DNA of 64,000 bases from UBA1672 sp965263215 (GTDB lineage Bacteria > Pseudomonadota > Alphaproteobacteria > Micavibrionales > Micavibrionaceae). Positions 23,625 through 31,608 of the stretch are shown here, one piece after another; positions within the stretch are counted from its first letter, which is position 1, and every line of letters begins with the position of its first letter. The translations under genes and the position numbers were made by a program. The notes beneath the pieces were generated by a model. That model was not told the DNA's origin. It saw only the letters and a program-made list of their open reading frames with translations, and searched no databases. The stretch is taken from the NCBI GenBank assembly GCA_965263215.1, contig OZ253663.1, positions 992,001 to 1,056,000 of the forward strand. The letters run 5' to 3'.

Positions 23625-25439
23625 ATGAATGAAGAAAAGCAGCCTGACAAAAACAACACACAATTTCAGACATTGAAAACATTGGCGCCATATTTGTGGC
23701 CGAAGAATGCGGCGGGTACACGTGTACGTGTCGTTATCGCCATGATTTGCCTTGTGTTAGCGAAGGTGACCAATGTCTACATGCCTTTGATCTATAAGCA
23801 AATCATTGATTTGATGACAGAAGGCTCCAAAGTTCTTGAAAATACAGATGTTGAAACGATGGTCTTTGTTGTGCCAACGGGATTATTGCTTGCTTACGGT
23901 TTTGCAAGAATTATGACGGTGGTGTTCGCCGAAATTCGTGAGGCGGTGTTTGTTAGCGTGACACAAAGCGCCATGCGTAAGGTTGCCAATGAAACATTTA
24001 CGCATATTCACGCACTGTCCATGCGCTTTCACATGACGCGACAAACGGGCGGCCTCAGTCGTGTGATTGAACGTGGTTTAAAAGGCATCGAGTTCTTAAT
24101 GAGTTTTATGCTGTTCAATATTGTGCCGACATTAATTGAAATCTTAATGGTTTGTGCCGTGCTCTGGTATTTATTCAATGCTTGGTATGCGATTATTACG
24201 TTCGTGACTATCGCCTTGTATATTGCCTATACGTTGGTGACCACTGAATGGCGTTTGAAATTCCGTAAGCAAATGAATGACAAGGATGCGGAGGCCAACA
24301 CCAAAGCCATCGATAGTCTTCTCAATTACGAAACAGTTAAATATTTTGGCAATGAGGAACATGAGGCCAGCCGTTATGATGTATCGCTGGCATCATATCA
24401 ACGCGCCGCGATTAAATCTTTACGCAGCTTGTCTGTGGTGAATATCGGGCAAGCGGCGATTATCGCGATTGGCTTGGTGGTTGTGATGTATATGGCTGCG
24501 CAAGGCGTGGCCAACGGCACGATGAGCGTTGGGGATTTCGTTCTTGTTGTTGTCTACCTCGTACAACTTTATATGCCACTTAATTTTTTAGGCTTTGTTT
24601 ACCGACAGATCAGGCAGTCTTTAACGGATATGGATGATATGTTCTCTATGCTCAAGATTGATCGTGAAATCACCGATAAAGAAGACGCGGTAGAGCTTTC
24701 TTGCAAGGGCGGATCACTGGAATTTGATAATGTTCATTTTGGATATGATGGCAAACGCAGCATTCTGCATGGGTTATCGTTTAAGGTGGAGGCAGGAAAA
24801 ACCGTGGCCATTGTTGGCCCAAGTGGTGCAGGGAAATCCACAATCAGCCGCCTGATTTTCCGTTTTTATGACGTTGATGAGGGTGCAGTACGCATTGACG
24901 GGCATGATGTGCGCGATGTAACGCAGCATTCTTTGCGCAAGGCCATCGGTATTGTACCACAAGACACGGTTCTGTTTAACGATACAATCAAGTATAATAT
25001 CGCCTATGGACGCCCTGATGCAACAGAGGTAGAGATTTTCAAGGCCGCCGAGATGTCGAGTATTGATGGCTTTATTGAGAAGCTTACAGATGGTTACGAC
25101 TCTATTGTGGGTGAGCGCGGATTGAAACTCTCTGGTGGTGAAAAACAGCGCGTCGCCATTGCACGTACAATCTTGAAAGACACACCGATTTTATTGTTCG
25201 ATGAGGCGACATCGGCGCTCGATTCCGCAACGGAGCAAGATATTCTTAAAAGTCTGAAAGATGTATCAAAAGGGCGCACAACATTGGTGATTGCGCACCG
25301 GTTATCAACGGTTGTATCAGCGGATGAAATATTAGTGCTCGATCACGGTAAGGTGATGGAGCGTGGTACGCATCAGGATCTTTTAGAAAAAGACGGTATT
25401 TACGCGCAAATGTGGCGCAGGCAGCAGGAGGATAAATAA
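23625..25439 (+). CDS. Atm1/ABCB7-type ABC exporter (half transporter)
   Basis: This 604-residue fused transmembrane and ATPase subunit works as a homodimer. Six transmembrane helices span about residues 35-310, with the Atm1-type coupling region NYETVKYFGNEEHEASRY, which is diagnostic of the group. The ATPase has GPSGAGKST, LSGGEKQRVAIART and LLFDEATSALD. Atm1 proteins export glutathione-linked sulfur or metal conjugates and support Fe-S assembly or metal detoxification. The frame is open from 23553, directly abutting the divergent gene; the ATG at 23625 gives the usual N terminus and leaves room for promoters, although its Shine-Dalgarno sequence is weak. Confidence 0.88.
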   Translation: MNEEKQPDKNNTQFQTLKTLAPYLWPKNAAGTRVRVVIAMICLVLAKVTNVYMPLIYKQIIDLMTEGSKVLENTDVETMVFVVPTGLLLAYGFARIMTVVFAEIREAVFVSVTQSAMRKVANETFTHIHALSMRFHMTRQTGGLSRVIERGLKGIEFLMSFMLFNIVPTLIEILMVCAVLWYLFNAWYAIITFVTIALYIAYTLVTTEWRLKFRKQMNDKDAEANTKAIDSLLNYETVKYFGNEEHEASRYDVSLASYQRAAIKSLRSLSVVNIGQAAIIAIGLVVVMYMAAQGVANGTMSVGDFVLVVVYLVQLYMPLNFLGFVYRQIRQSLTDMDDMFSMLKIDREITDKEDAVELSCKGGSLEFDNVHFGYDGKRSILHGLSFKVEAGKTVAIVGPSGAGKSTISRLIFRFYDVDEGAVRIDGHDVRDVTQHSLRKAIGIVPQDTVLFNDTIKYNIAYGRPDATEVEIFKAAEMSSIDGFIEKLTDGYDSIVGERGLKLSGGEKQRVAIARTILKDTPILLFDEATSALDSATEQDILKSLKDVSKGRTTLVIAHRLSTVVSADEILVLDHGKVMERGTHQDLLEKDGIYAQMWRRQQEDK

Positions 25440-25451
25440 CGCTTTCTCTGG

Positions 25452-26012
25452 TTATTCGTCGAGAATCCAGCCCTTTACCTCAGGGCCGAGCCAGTCTTCA
25501 ACACCTTCAATTTTGGTTTTAATGCCGCCATTTTTATCGATGATAAGTGTCTCAGGGTATTTTGTAATACTCAGAATCCCTTTTGAAATGGCTTTGTCGG
25601 CATCATGTGCGAAAAACACATTATCCAGTGCGATATTATTGCGTACGTCTTCAGGTAATCCGTTCAAGAATTTACCGATAGGCTCTGGGGTATCATCAAC
25701 CGACAGGCCAATGAAAACCATGTCATCCGGCATGCGGCGTGCCAGTTCAACCAGTTGCGGAATTTCGAAGATACAAGGCGGGCACCATGTTGCCCAGACA
25801 TTGACCAGAACAGTTCTGCCCTGAAAATCACTCAGGCTGTGTTCTATGCCGTTTAAATCGGTAAAAACAAAGTCAGGGGCGGGGTTTTTAATTTCAGTTT
25901 CTTGCTCGGAAATCTCGATGGGCTCTGTGGTGGGTGGTGGGGCGATAACATCCCAAAAGGCAACCGCGCCGCCAATCATCAGGATTACGATAACGATAAT
26001 CAGTTTGTTCAT
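25452..26012 (-). CDS. TlpA/ResA-like membrane-anchored thioredoxin
   Basis: The 186-residue protein has one N-terminal hydrophobic helix (about 3-21), a Pro/Thr linker, and a thioredoxin-like domain with the active site WATWCPPC and the cis-proline segment TKYPETLIID. TlpA/ResA proteins keep periplasmic thiols reduced, often for cytochrome c or copper-site maturation. No cytochrome maturation genes are adjacent, so the partner is unknown. The frame opens at 26063, but the ATG at 26012 follows GAGAGGG and starts directly with the signal anchor. Confidence 0.86.
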   Translation of the reverse strand: MNKLIIVIVILMIGGAVAFWDVIAPPPTTEPIEISEQETEIKNPAPDFVFTDLNGIEHSLSDFQGRTVLVNVWATWCPPCIFEIPQLVELARRMPDDMVFIGLSVDDTPEPIGKFLNGLPEDVRNNIALDNVFFAHDADKAISKGILSITKYPETLIIDKNGGIKTKIEGVEDWLGPEVKGWILDE

Positions 26013-26108
26013 GACTAATCCCTCTCGTTTGTGCGTATATGTTGATTGTACGCCTCTGATCAAAAACCGCTAGTGTAAAATGATGGTTTCGTGATAATAG
26101 CTACGGTT

Positions 26109-26339
26109 ATGACAGACAGTAAATTGATAGAAATTGAAACCACCCTCGCGCATCATGAGCAGCAAATTATGGAGATGAGCGCGATTATCACTGATCAATG
26201 GAAAGAGATTGAGGCGTTGAAACGCAAGCTCTCTCGAGCGATGGATAAAATCGAACAACTTGGCCATGACGGCGAAGATGGCGGTGAAACCTTAAGCACA
26301 CTCGAGCAGGCCGCCCGCAACAAACCCCCGCATTATTGA
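26109..26339 (+). CDS. slyX: SlyX family protein
   Basis: This short acidic protein (76 residues from the ATG at 26109) is almost wholly predicted coiled coil, with heptad-like spacing (IEIETTLAHHEQQI, ALKRKLSRAMDKI) and the closing PPHY characteristic of SlyX. Function of the family is unknown. An upstream ATG at 26091 would add six residues but has no better ribosome binding site. The next gene begins 15 bp downstream. Confidence 0.75.
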   Translation: MTDSKLIEIETTLAHHEQQIMEMSAIITDQWKEIEALKRKLSRAMDKIEQLGHDGEDGGETLSTLEQAARNKPPHY

Positions 26340-26354
26340 TAGGAGTTTTTGGGT

Positions 26355-26975
26355 ATGAAAAACGACATAGAAAATCAAAAGAAGCTGTCACAAGGGGAGT
26401 TTATAAAGTGGGTTGTACTTTTTATGTTGTTGTTACTCGTTGGATATTTTTTATGGGGGTATAAGCTTTTTGAGGAAAAGATTGGCAAGTTATCACAGGA
26501 TAAGCAACCTGGTGGATTAATTGAAATTTCGCGTGTGAGCCAATTTGAAGAAACATGCAAAAAATTGAGTGCGGAGAAAGAATATAATTACATTCCAGTT
26601 AGGGCATACGCGAAATCTGTTAGCCCATATCCTCCGGAACCGTGTAGACCCCCTAATCCAATTTGTCCGGAAGTAAGGTATACATTCATTATAAGGATGC
26701 ATCCATTGCTGCGGAGTGAGGAAGGTGATCAAGAACTTATTGTATATACCAAGCCCAAATTGTATGGAGAATTAGGTAAGATTGGTGGGATTATTCAGAG
26801 GGAAAAAAGTTATAAATTTTGTGCCCGTGAGGTTGAGTATTTTGATTTTTTGCCTAAAGAGAAGACGCATAACGAGGAAGGGCGCAAAATATTTAAAATT
26901 GACCACTTGGAAACAATCCAACCTTATAACCCAACTGACAATTTAAAAATCACGCCGCCTGACAGCGCGGAATAA
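26355..26975 (+). CDS. hypothetical membrane-anchored protein, 206 aa
   Basis: I do not recognise this protein. It has one transmembrane helix at about residues 18-38 after a short polar N terminus, then a mainly soluble domain with four or five cysteines (EETCKKL, EPCRPP, PICPEV, KFCARE) that could form disulfides in the periplasm. The ATG at 26355 follows GGAG by 9 nt; the TTG at 26349 is less likely. Its last 26 bp overlap tail-to-tail with dusB. It may be cotranscribed with slyX, but no functional link is known. Confidence 0.62.
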   Translation: MKNDIENQKKLSQGEFIKWVVLFMLLLLVGYFLWGYKLFEEKIGKLSQDKQPGGLIEISRVSQFEETCKKLSAEKEYNYIPVRAYAKSVSPYPPEPCRPPNPICPEVRYTFIIRMHPLLRSEEGDQELIVYTKPKLYGELGKIGGIIQREKSYKFCAREVEYFDFLPKEKTHNEEGRKIFKIDHLETIQPYNPTDNLKITPPDSAE

Positions 26976-27930
26976 AAACATCAAGCAGCTTGGCTTTCAC
27001 GGCCTCCGGATCGCGCAGCGTATTAATCTCTGCCCTGAAATTGGCTGCGCCATCAAATCCGGTGCAATACCATGCTAGATGTTTGCGGGCGAAGGGCACG
27101 CCTTTGTGCTCTCCGTAATACTCTAAGATATGATCGTAATGTTGCAGGATAATTTGGAGCTTTTCTTCCGCGTTTGGCTCTGTCCCAATCACCCCGGTTT
27201 TCATGTAATCCATCACTTGTTGCAGGAGCCACGGTTTCCCCTGACAACCACGGCCAATCATCACACCATCCGCACCGGACTGTTCCAGTGCGCGCACCGC
27301 ATCTTCGGGTGTGTTAATATCACCATTAGCGATGACGGGTATATCAACGGCGTCTTTAACTCGGCGTATGGCATCCCAATCCGCACTGCCTGTGTACCTC
27401 TGTTCACGGGTGCGTCCATGCACGGTGACCATTTTTATACCTACATCTTGCGCTTTTTTTGCCAAGGACGGGGCGTTGTGGTTTTCATTGCTCCACCCAA
27501 GGCGCATTTTCACCGTGACGGGTACATTCACGGCATCGACCGTTGCGGCCATAATCTCGGTGGCGAGGGATTCATCCTGCATCAATGCGGAGCCTGCCAT
27601 TTTCTTGACCACCTTTTTCACAGGGCATCCGAAATTAATGTCGATAATTGCCGCGTCGCGTTCCACGTTCATTTGTGCGGCTTGTGCCATGACATCCGGA
27701 TCACACCCCGCCAGTTGCACCGCCATCGGGAATTCTTCGGCGTAATTCTCATTCATTTTCAGGGATCGGCTGGTCTCCTGTATCATTTCACGGCTGGCGA
27801 TCATTTCGGAAAACACCAGCCCCGCGCCGTATGATTTCACCAACCTGCGAAAGGGCAGGTCAGTGATGCCCGACATTGGTGCCAGAAAAACCGGATCATC
27901 AATTTTGATGGTATCTAACGAAAAACCCAT
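26950..27930 (-). CDS. dusB: tRNA-dihydrouridine synthase
   Basis: The FMN enzyme (326 residues from the ATG at 27930) reduces specific uridines in tRNA D-loops. It has a TIM barrel with FLAPMSGITDLPFR, the catalytic cysteine in NFGCPVKK, the HGRTREQRYTG phosphate-binding stretch and IANGDINTPEDA, and the C-terminal helical RNA-binding domain with ARKHLAWYCTGF. These motifs fit DusB. A longer frame from 27969 would overlap the upstream gene by 35 bp, while 27930 starts 4 bp after that gene's stop, suggesting an operon. Confidence 0.92.
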   Translation of the reverse strand: MGFSLDTIKIDDPVFLAPMSGITDLPFRRLVKSYGAGLVFSEMIASREMIQETSRSLKMNENYAEEFPMAVQLAGCDPDVMAQAAQMNVERDAAIIDINFGCPVKKVVKKMAGSALMQDESLATEIMAATVDAVNVPVTVKMRLGWSNENHNAPSLAKKAQDVGIKMVTVHGRTREQRYTGSADWDAIRRVKDAVDIPVIANGDINTPEDAVRALEQSGADGVMIGRGCQGKPWLLQQVMDYMKTGVIGTEPNAEEKLQIILQHYDHILEYYGEHKGVPFARKHLAWYCTGFDGAANFRAEINTLRDPEAVKAKLLDVFIPRCQAA

Positions 27931-27934
27931 AACG

Positions 27935-29350
27935 CTATACTTTGACCGCACCCATTTCGAGCGGGGCAATCGTGCCCTTTATCGTGCGGGTTATTGCTTT
28001 GATTTCTTCGGGCGTGTAGAGATCATAAAATGCCTGATTTTTACGTCCTAGACCGTGTTCCGCGCTGAAGCTGCCGCCAAATGTTTTTACAACGATATCC
28101 ATCACCCAAGCGCGTAGATCACTTTCGTAATTTTCTTGTTTGGCCCTCTTGTTTTTCTTTTGCAGAACCAGATTAAAATGCACTGCGCCATCACCAATAT
28201 GCCCGAAATCGCACAGGGTCAGTTCGGGATATTCATCGTACAGTGCGTCCTCCATATAATGAATAAAGGGCATCACATCGCCGCGCTTAAATGAGATATC
28301 AAAGGCATACAGTGTGCCTGATTTTTGTACGCCTTCGGATAAAGCATGACGTAGCGCCCACAGTTTTTCGGGGGAGCCGACAAGCGCATTTTCTAAGGGC
28401 GTTCGGCTATCCTCCCAGATTTCGCCCAGAATGCTCTCAAGCACATCATTCAGGCTTTGTTCGCCGTCACGTTCCGGCCAGTCACGGCTGATCTCCAATA
28501 AAATCGCGTATTTGGGAACAGGATCGTTCCCGAATGGGGACGATAAAGATGGTGTGTGTTTAAAGGCGGCTTTCATCGCATTGCCTGACATACCTTCAAA
28601 TGCGCTCAAATATACGCCGCATTTTTGTTCTAAGCTTGTTAAAATGGCGTTGATGTCTCGCTTATTGTTGGGGATTAATAAAGCCGTTGCTGTTTGTTTG
28701 GGAATAGAGGACAGCAATAATACGGCTTCGGTTATGACCCCGAATAACCCTGCGGTGCCGATGAAGAATTGTTTTATGTCCAAACCGGTATTGTTCTTAT
28801 GAAGCGGTATCATGAGGTCTATAATTGTACCATTTTTATCTGCGAGTACGGCCTTAACCCCCAAGACATGTTCGCGTACGCCGCGATATTTTAAAAAGCG
28901 CGAGCCGCCTGTGTTTGTGGCAATCATACCGCCAATACATGGGTCTGCACTGATGTCTATGGGGAATTGAAGATCGTGTTCTTCCAGTTTTTCATTGAGT
29001 GTTGAAAGGCGTGTCCCTGCCTGAACACGTACTGAGCCATTTACGGGATCAATATCTTCAATGTCGTTCATGCTCTCAAAGCTCAAAATCACTTGTGTGC
29101 CGCTATCATCGGGGGAGGATGCTGCAACAAGTCCTGTATTTCCTGATTGCGGAATAAGATGAATTTTGCGGCGCGCGCAATAGGATACTATTTTGGAAAC
29201 GGCTTCGGTCGTGCGTGGGCGTAAAACAGCGGCAGCCGTACCGGAATCTCCGCGCCAGCCTTGTTCGTAACGTTCAAGTTCTTTTGGTTCGGTGATAACG
29301 CCATTATCGCCAAGCCAACCCTGAAATATATTTAAATCATGCGTATTCAT
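27935..29350 (-). CDS. FAD-linked D-2-hydroxyglutarate dehydrogenase-like oxidoreductase
   Basis: This 471-residue protein of the GlcD/D2HGDH family has an N-terminal FAD-binding PCMH-type domain (LIPQSGNTGLVAAS, GGMIATNTGGSRFLKYRG) and a C-terminal FAD-linked oxidase domain with the metal-site motif CDFGHIGDGAVHFN and EHGLGRKN near the end. This motif set is typical of D-2-hydroxyglutarate dehydrogenases, which yield 2-oxoglutarate, although D-lactate and glycolate enzymes are related. The presence of hglS in the same window, whose product is D-2-hydroxyglutarate, favours the first reading. It probably forms an operon with msrA upstream and dusB downstream. Confidence 0.83.
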   Translation of the reverse strand: MNTHDLNIFQGWLGDNGVITEPKELERYEQGWRGDSGTAAAVLRPRTTEAVSKIVSYCARRKIHLIPQSGNTGLVAASSPDDSGTQVILSFESMNDIEDIDPVNGSVRVQAGTRLSTLNEKLEEHDLQFPIDISADPCIGGMIATNTGGSRFLKYRGVREHVLGVKAVLADKNGTIIDLMIPLHKNNTGLDIKQFFIGTAGLFGVITEAVLLLSSIPKQTATALLIPNNKRDINAILTSLEQKCGVYLSAFEGMSGNAMKAAFKHTPSLSSPFGNDPVPKYAILLEISRDWPERDGEQSLNDVLESILGEIWEDSRTPLENALVGSPEKLWALRHALSEGVQKSGTLYAFDISFKRGDVMPFIHYMEDALYDEYPELTLCDFGHIGDGAVHFNLVLQKKNKRAKQENYESDLRAWVMDIVVKTFGGSFSAEHGLGRKNQAFYDLYTPEEIKAITRTIKGTIAPLEMGAVKV

Positions 29351-29408
29351 GGGGGTAGTGTAATATTGATACGCAAAAAAATCTACAGAATAGAAGCAGA
29401 GTCGGGAA

Positions 29409-30068
29409 TTACCCGCCTTTGAGCTGTTTCATTTTCTTTTTGAAGAAAACACGCGGATGAATTTCGCCTTTTTCTTCTTCGTATTTTTCGTAAAATTGTT
29501 GGTGGTAATCTTCACCAAGCCAAAATGTCGTGGCGGGACTAACTTTAGTCACAACCTTTGCGCCATATATGTTTCGGTTATCAATGGATTGAATGAGATT
29601 CTCTGCAATCTTTTTTTGCTCTTCATCGTGATAGAAAATGGCAGAACGATATTGCGTGCCGACATCCACCCCTTGGCGATTTAACTGCGTTGGGTCGTGG
29701 GCTTTCGTCAAGAAAAACTCAATCAATGCGGTGTATGTAATCTTTTTCGGATCATAGGTAATCTCTACCGCTTCTGCGTGCCCTGTCGTACCTGTCGTAA
29801 TGTCCTGATATGTTGGGTTTTTGGTTTTGCCGCCGATATAGCCTACGCGCGTGTGTAAAATACCGGGTAAAACACGAAATTCACTTTCCACACACCAAAA
29901 ACACCCACCTGCAACGGTCGCAATGGGGTAACCTTCGGGTTTTTCGGGCATTAAATCATTGCTTTTGACCTCTAATGTGCCCTCAACCGCGTGTGTTACA
30001 GGGCTCAGCGAAAAAAATGCTAGGGTAACAAGGCCTGTTAAGAGTATAATCAAGGATGTTATTCGCAT
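29409..30068 (-). CDS. msrA: peptide-methionine (S)-S-oxide reductase, exported
   Basis: The 219-residue MsrA reduces methionine sulfoxide in proteins. The catalytic cysteine is C56 in AGGCFWCVE, followed by VGYIGGKTKNPTYQDI, GHAEAVEI and the GTQYRSAIFY block. A hydrophobic N-terminal signal (about residues 4-27, ending THA) indicates export, so it repairs periplasmic proteins; most bacterial MsrA are cytosolic. It is 58 bp upstream of the FAD dehydrogenase gene in the same direction. Confidence 0.92.
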   Translation of the reverse strand: MRITSLIILLTGLVTLAFFSLSPVTHAVEGTLEVKSNDLMPEKPEGYPIATVAGGCFWCVESEFRVLPGILHTRVGYIGGKTKNPTYQDITTGTTGHAEAVEITYDPKKITYTALIEFFLTKAHDPTQLNRQGVDVGTQYRSAIFYHDEEQKKIAENLIQSIDNRNIYGAKVVTKVSPATTFWLGEDYHQQFYEKYEEEKGEIHPRVFFKKKMKQLKGG

Positions 30069-30142
30069 AATACTGATTTCCCGTGTGTTTGTTTTTTACT
30101 GTGTTTAAACATATTATCCTAGTAAGGCATTCGTAAGGTTTC

Positions 30143-30880
30143 GTGGAAATGTTTCTTTGGAATACAAAAAAACTAAATTATGAAGATCGACCCAAGGGTG
30201 TCGAGCCTTACATGATATTGCTTCATTATACGGGTATGGAAAGCATGGAGGCCGCGAAAGAGCGTTTGTCTGACCCTGAGGGGCCCGTTAGTGCGCACTA
30301 TCTTGTTGATGAAGATGGCACAGTTTTTGATCTTGTGCCCGAAGATAAGCGGGCATGGCATGCTGGCGTATCATTCTGGGATCATGAATCAGACATTAAT
30401 TCGGTTTCGATAGGCATTGAGATTGTAAATCCCGGCCATGAATTTGGATACAGACCCTTCCCGGAGGTGCAAATGCAAGCTGTGTTGAAGCTTTGCCAAG
30501 ATATTCAAGGGCGTTACGATATTACGCATGTGTTGGGGCACTCGGATGTATCACCGGAGCGTAAACAGGACCCGGGTGAGATTTTTGAATGGCAATGGCT
30601 TGCAGAGCATGGGGTTGGTATATGGCCCGATCCGACGGAAGAGGAAGAGGAAAAAGCCAAGAAAATCGCCATTAATGATTTCGAGGTTGAAAAACTGTTC
30701 GTCGCTTATGGGTATAATCCTATGGCGGCTTACGTGGATACAGTTACGGCGTTTCACAGGCACTATCTGCCCGAAGCCTTTCTGGCGGAAACGGAGGGCG
30801 TGGTGCATACTAAAACTGTGGCGCGTTTGCTCTCTTTAATTCGTCAGCAAGGCTATATTAATGCCGAGGCCATTGATTAA
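30143..30880 (+). CDS. N-acetylmuramoyl-L-alanine amidase (Amidase_2, AmiD-like)
   Basis: The 245-residue zinc amidase has the Amidase_2 fold: ILLHYTG with the first zinc His, AWHAGVSFW, SIGIEIVNPG and GHSDVSPERKQDPG with the second His and the Asp/Lys of the active site. After about residue 170 a small helical domain resembling a peptidoglycan-binding module follows. There is no signal peptide, so it should act in the cytoplasm on recycled anhydromuropeptides, like AmpD, or be released in another way. The start is GTG at 30143, or possibly the ATG 6 bp on; AAGG precedes both. It lies 43 bp before rnpB. Confidence 0.87.
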   Translation: MEMFLWNTKKLNYEDRPKGVEPYMILLHYTGMESMEAAKERLSDPEGPVSAHYLVDEDGTVFDLVPEDKRAWHAGVSFWDHESDINSVSIGIEIVNPGHEFGYRPFPEVQMQAVLKLCQDIQGRYDITHVLGHSDVSPERKQDPGEIFEWQWLAEHGVGIWPDPTEEEEEKAKKIAINDFEVEKLFVAYGYNPMAAYVDTVTAFHRHYLPEAFLAETEGVVHTKTVARLLSLIRQQGYINAEAID

Positions 30881-30922
30881 GTTCGAAAATTGTTGATTTT
30901 CACATACGTTTAGGCGCATTGT

Positions 30923-31312
30923 GAGCGCGTCGAAGAAATCGGATGGCCGCTTGTGCATTTATGTATGAGAGGAAAGTCCGGGCTTCACGGAAAAACGACG
31001 CCGGATAACGTCCGGGCGGGGTGTTAAAGCCCTGACGGCTAGTGCTGAAGAAAAGTAGACTACCATCTCTTGTAGGTGGAAAAGGTGAGAAGGTGCGGTA
31101 AGAGCGCACCGCGCGTCTGGTAACAGGCTTGGCATAGTAAACCCCGTCGGAAGCAAGACCAAATAGGAGTGGCAAGCCGTTCGCGGCAGGTGCTTTTCCG
31201 CATCGTCACTCGGGTAGGTCGCAAGAGGTTTGTGGTAACGTAAGCCCCAGATGAATGGTCATCGCCTGTTTACAGGTACAGAACCCGGCTTATAGATTTC
31301 TTCGACGCTCTT
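30923..31312 (+). ncRNA. rnpB: RNase P RNA, bacterial class A
   Basis: The RNA processes tRNA 5' ends with the RnpA protein. The ends pair to form P1: the run GTCGAAGAAATC at 30929-30940 is complementary to GATTTCTTCGAC at 31295-31306, with GAGCG/CGCTC extending it. Conserved core elements are present: GAGAGGAAAGTCCGGGCT near the 5' end (J3/4-P4 strand), GGTAACAGGC, a TAAACCCC segment, and AGAACCCGGCTTA near the 3' end (P4 partner). The boundaries are set by P1 and may be off by a few bases. Confidence 0.95.
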
Positions 31313-31391
31313 CTTTTGAAAAGGAATTTCATGTCTGTGCATAAAAAATGCACTATTATGCAAAATTAATGATTATGGAAAAAGGTGTTGA

Positions 31392-31440
31392 GACGTAAAA
31401 AACCGCCGAATATTTTCGGCGGTTTCTCTTTTTCTGTTTT
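31392..31440. terminator. bidirectional intrinsic terminator between rnpB and a leftward micro-ORF
   Basis: A perfect 11-bp stem (AAACCGCCGAA / TTCGGCGGTTT) with a 4-nt loop lies at 31400-31425. It is followed by a T-rich run on the plus strand and preceded by an A-run that reads as T on the minus strand. It can end transcripts from both sides, which hints that the minus-strand ORF at 31513-31608 is really transcribed. Confidence 0.85.
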
Positions 31441-31512
31441 TGTTATTTATTCTCCGTCTTCAAAAAAGAGAAACTTAAAATACGCAGTATATCTGTGCTA
31501 TTTCAATGGTTT

Positions 31513-31608
31513 CTACTCTTTGTGGGTGGCAAGATACGTATATATAATCGTACCTAAAAACAAACCACCATTCAGAGCCATAATTAACATTAGTATGTTT
31601 ATGAACAT
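31513..31608 (-). CDS. 31-residue single-span membrane micro-protein
   Basis: A minus-strand frame from the ATG at 31608 to TAG at 31513 codes for 31 residues, almost all hydrophobic (INILMLIMALNGGLFLGTII), ending YLATHKE. GGGGAG lies 7 nt before the ATG, an excellent ribosome binding site, and the leftward transcript would end at the bidirectional terminator at 31392-31440. This is like known single-span subunits or regulators of membrane complexes in size and shape, but I cannot assign a family. Chance occurrence remains possible given the short length. Confidence 0.45.
   Translation of the reverse strand: MFINILMLIMALNGGLFLGTIIYTYLATHKE

Noticed and set aside
24171..24362. Minus-strand frame within the Atm1-type exporter gene
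   Set aside because: Shadow of the exporter coding sequence; no start signal.
27130..27834. 234-codon open frame on the plus strand opposite dusB
   Set aside because: It is antisense to the conserved dusB coding sequence, with no motif or start signal of its own.
30885..30901. Short GAAAAT/ATTTTC hairpin between the amidase gene and rnpB
   Set aside because: Only six AT-rich pairs and no T-run after it; unlikely to end transcription.
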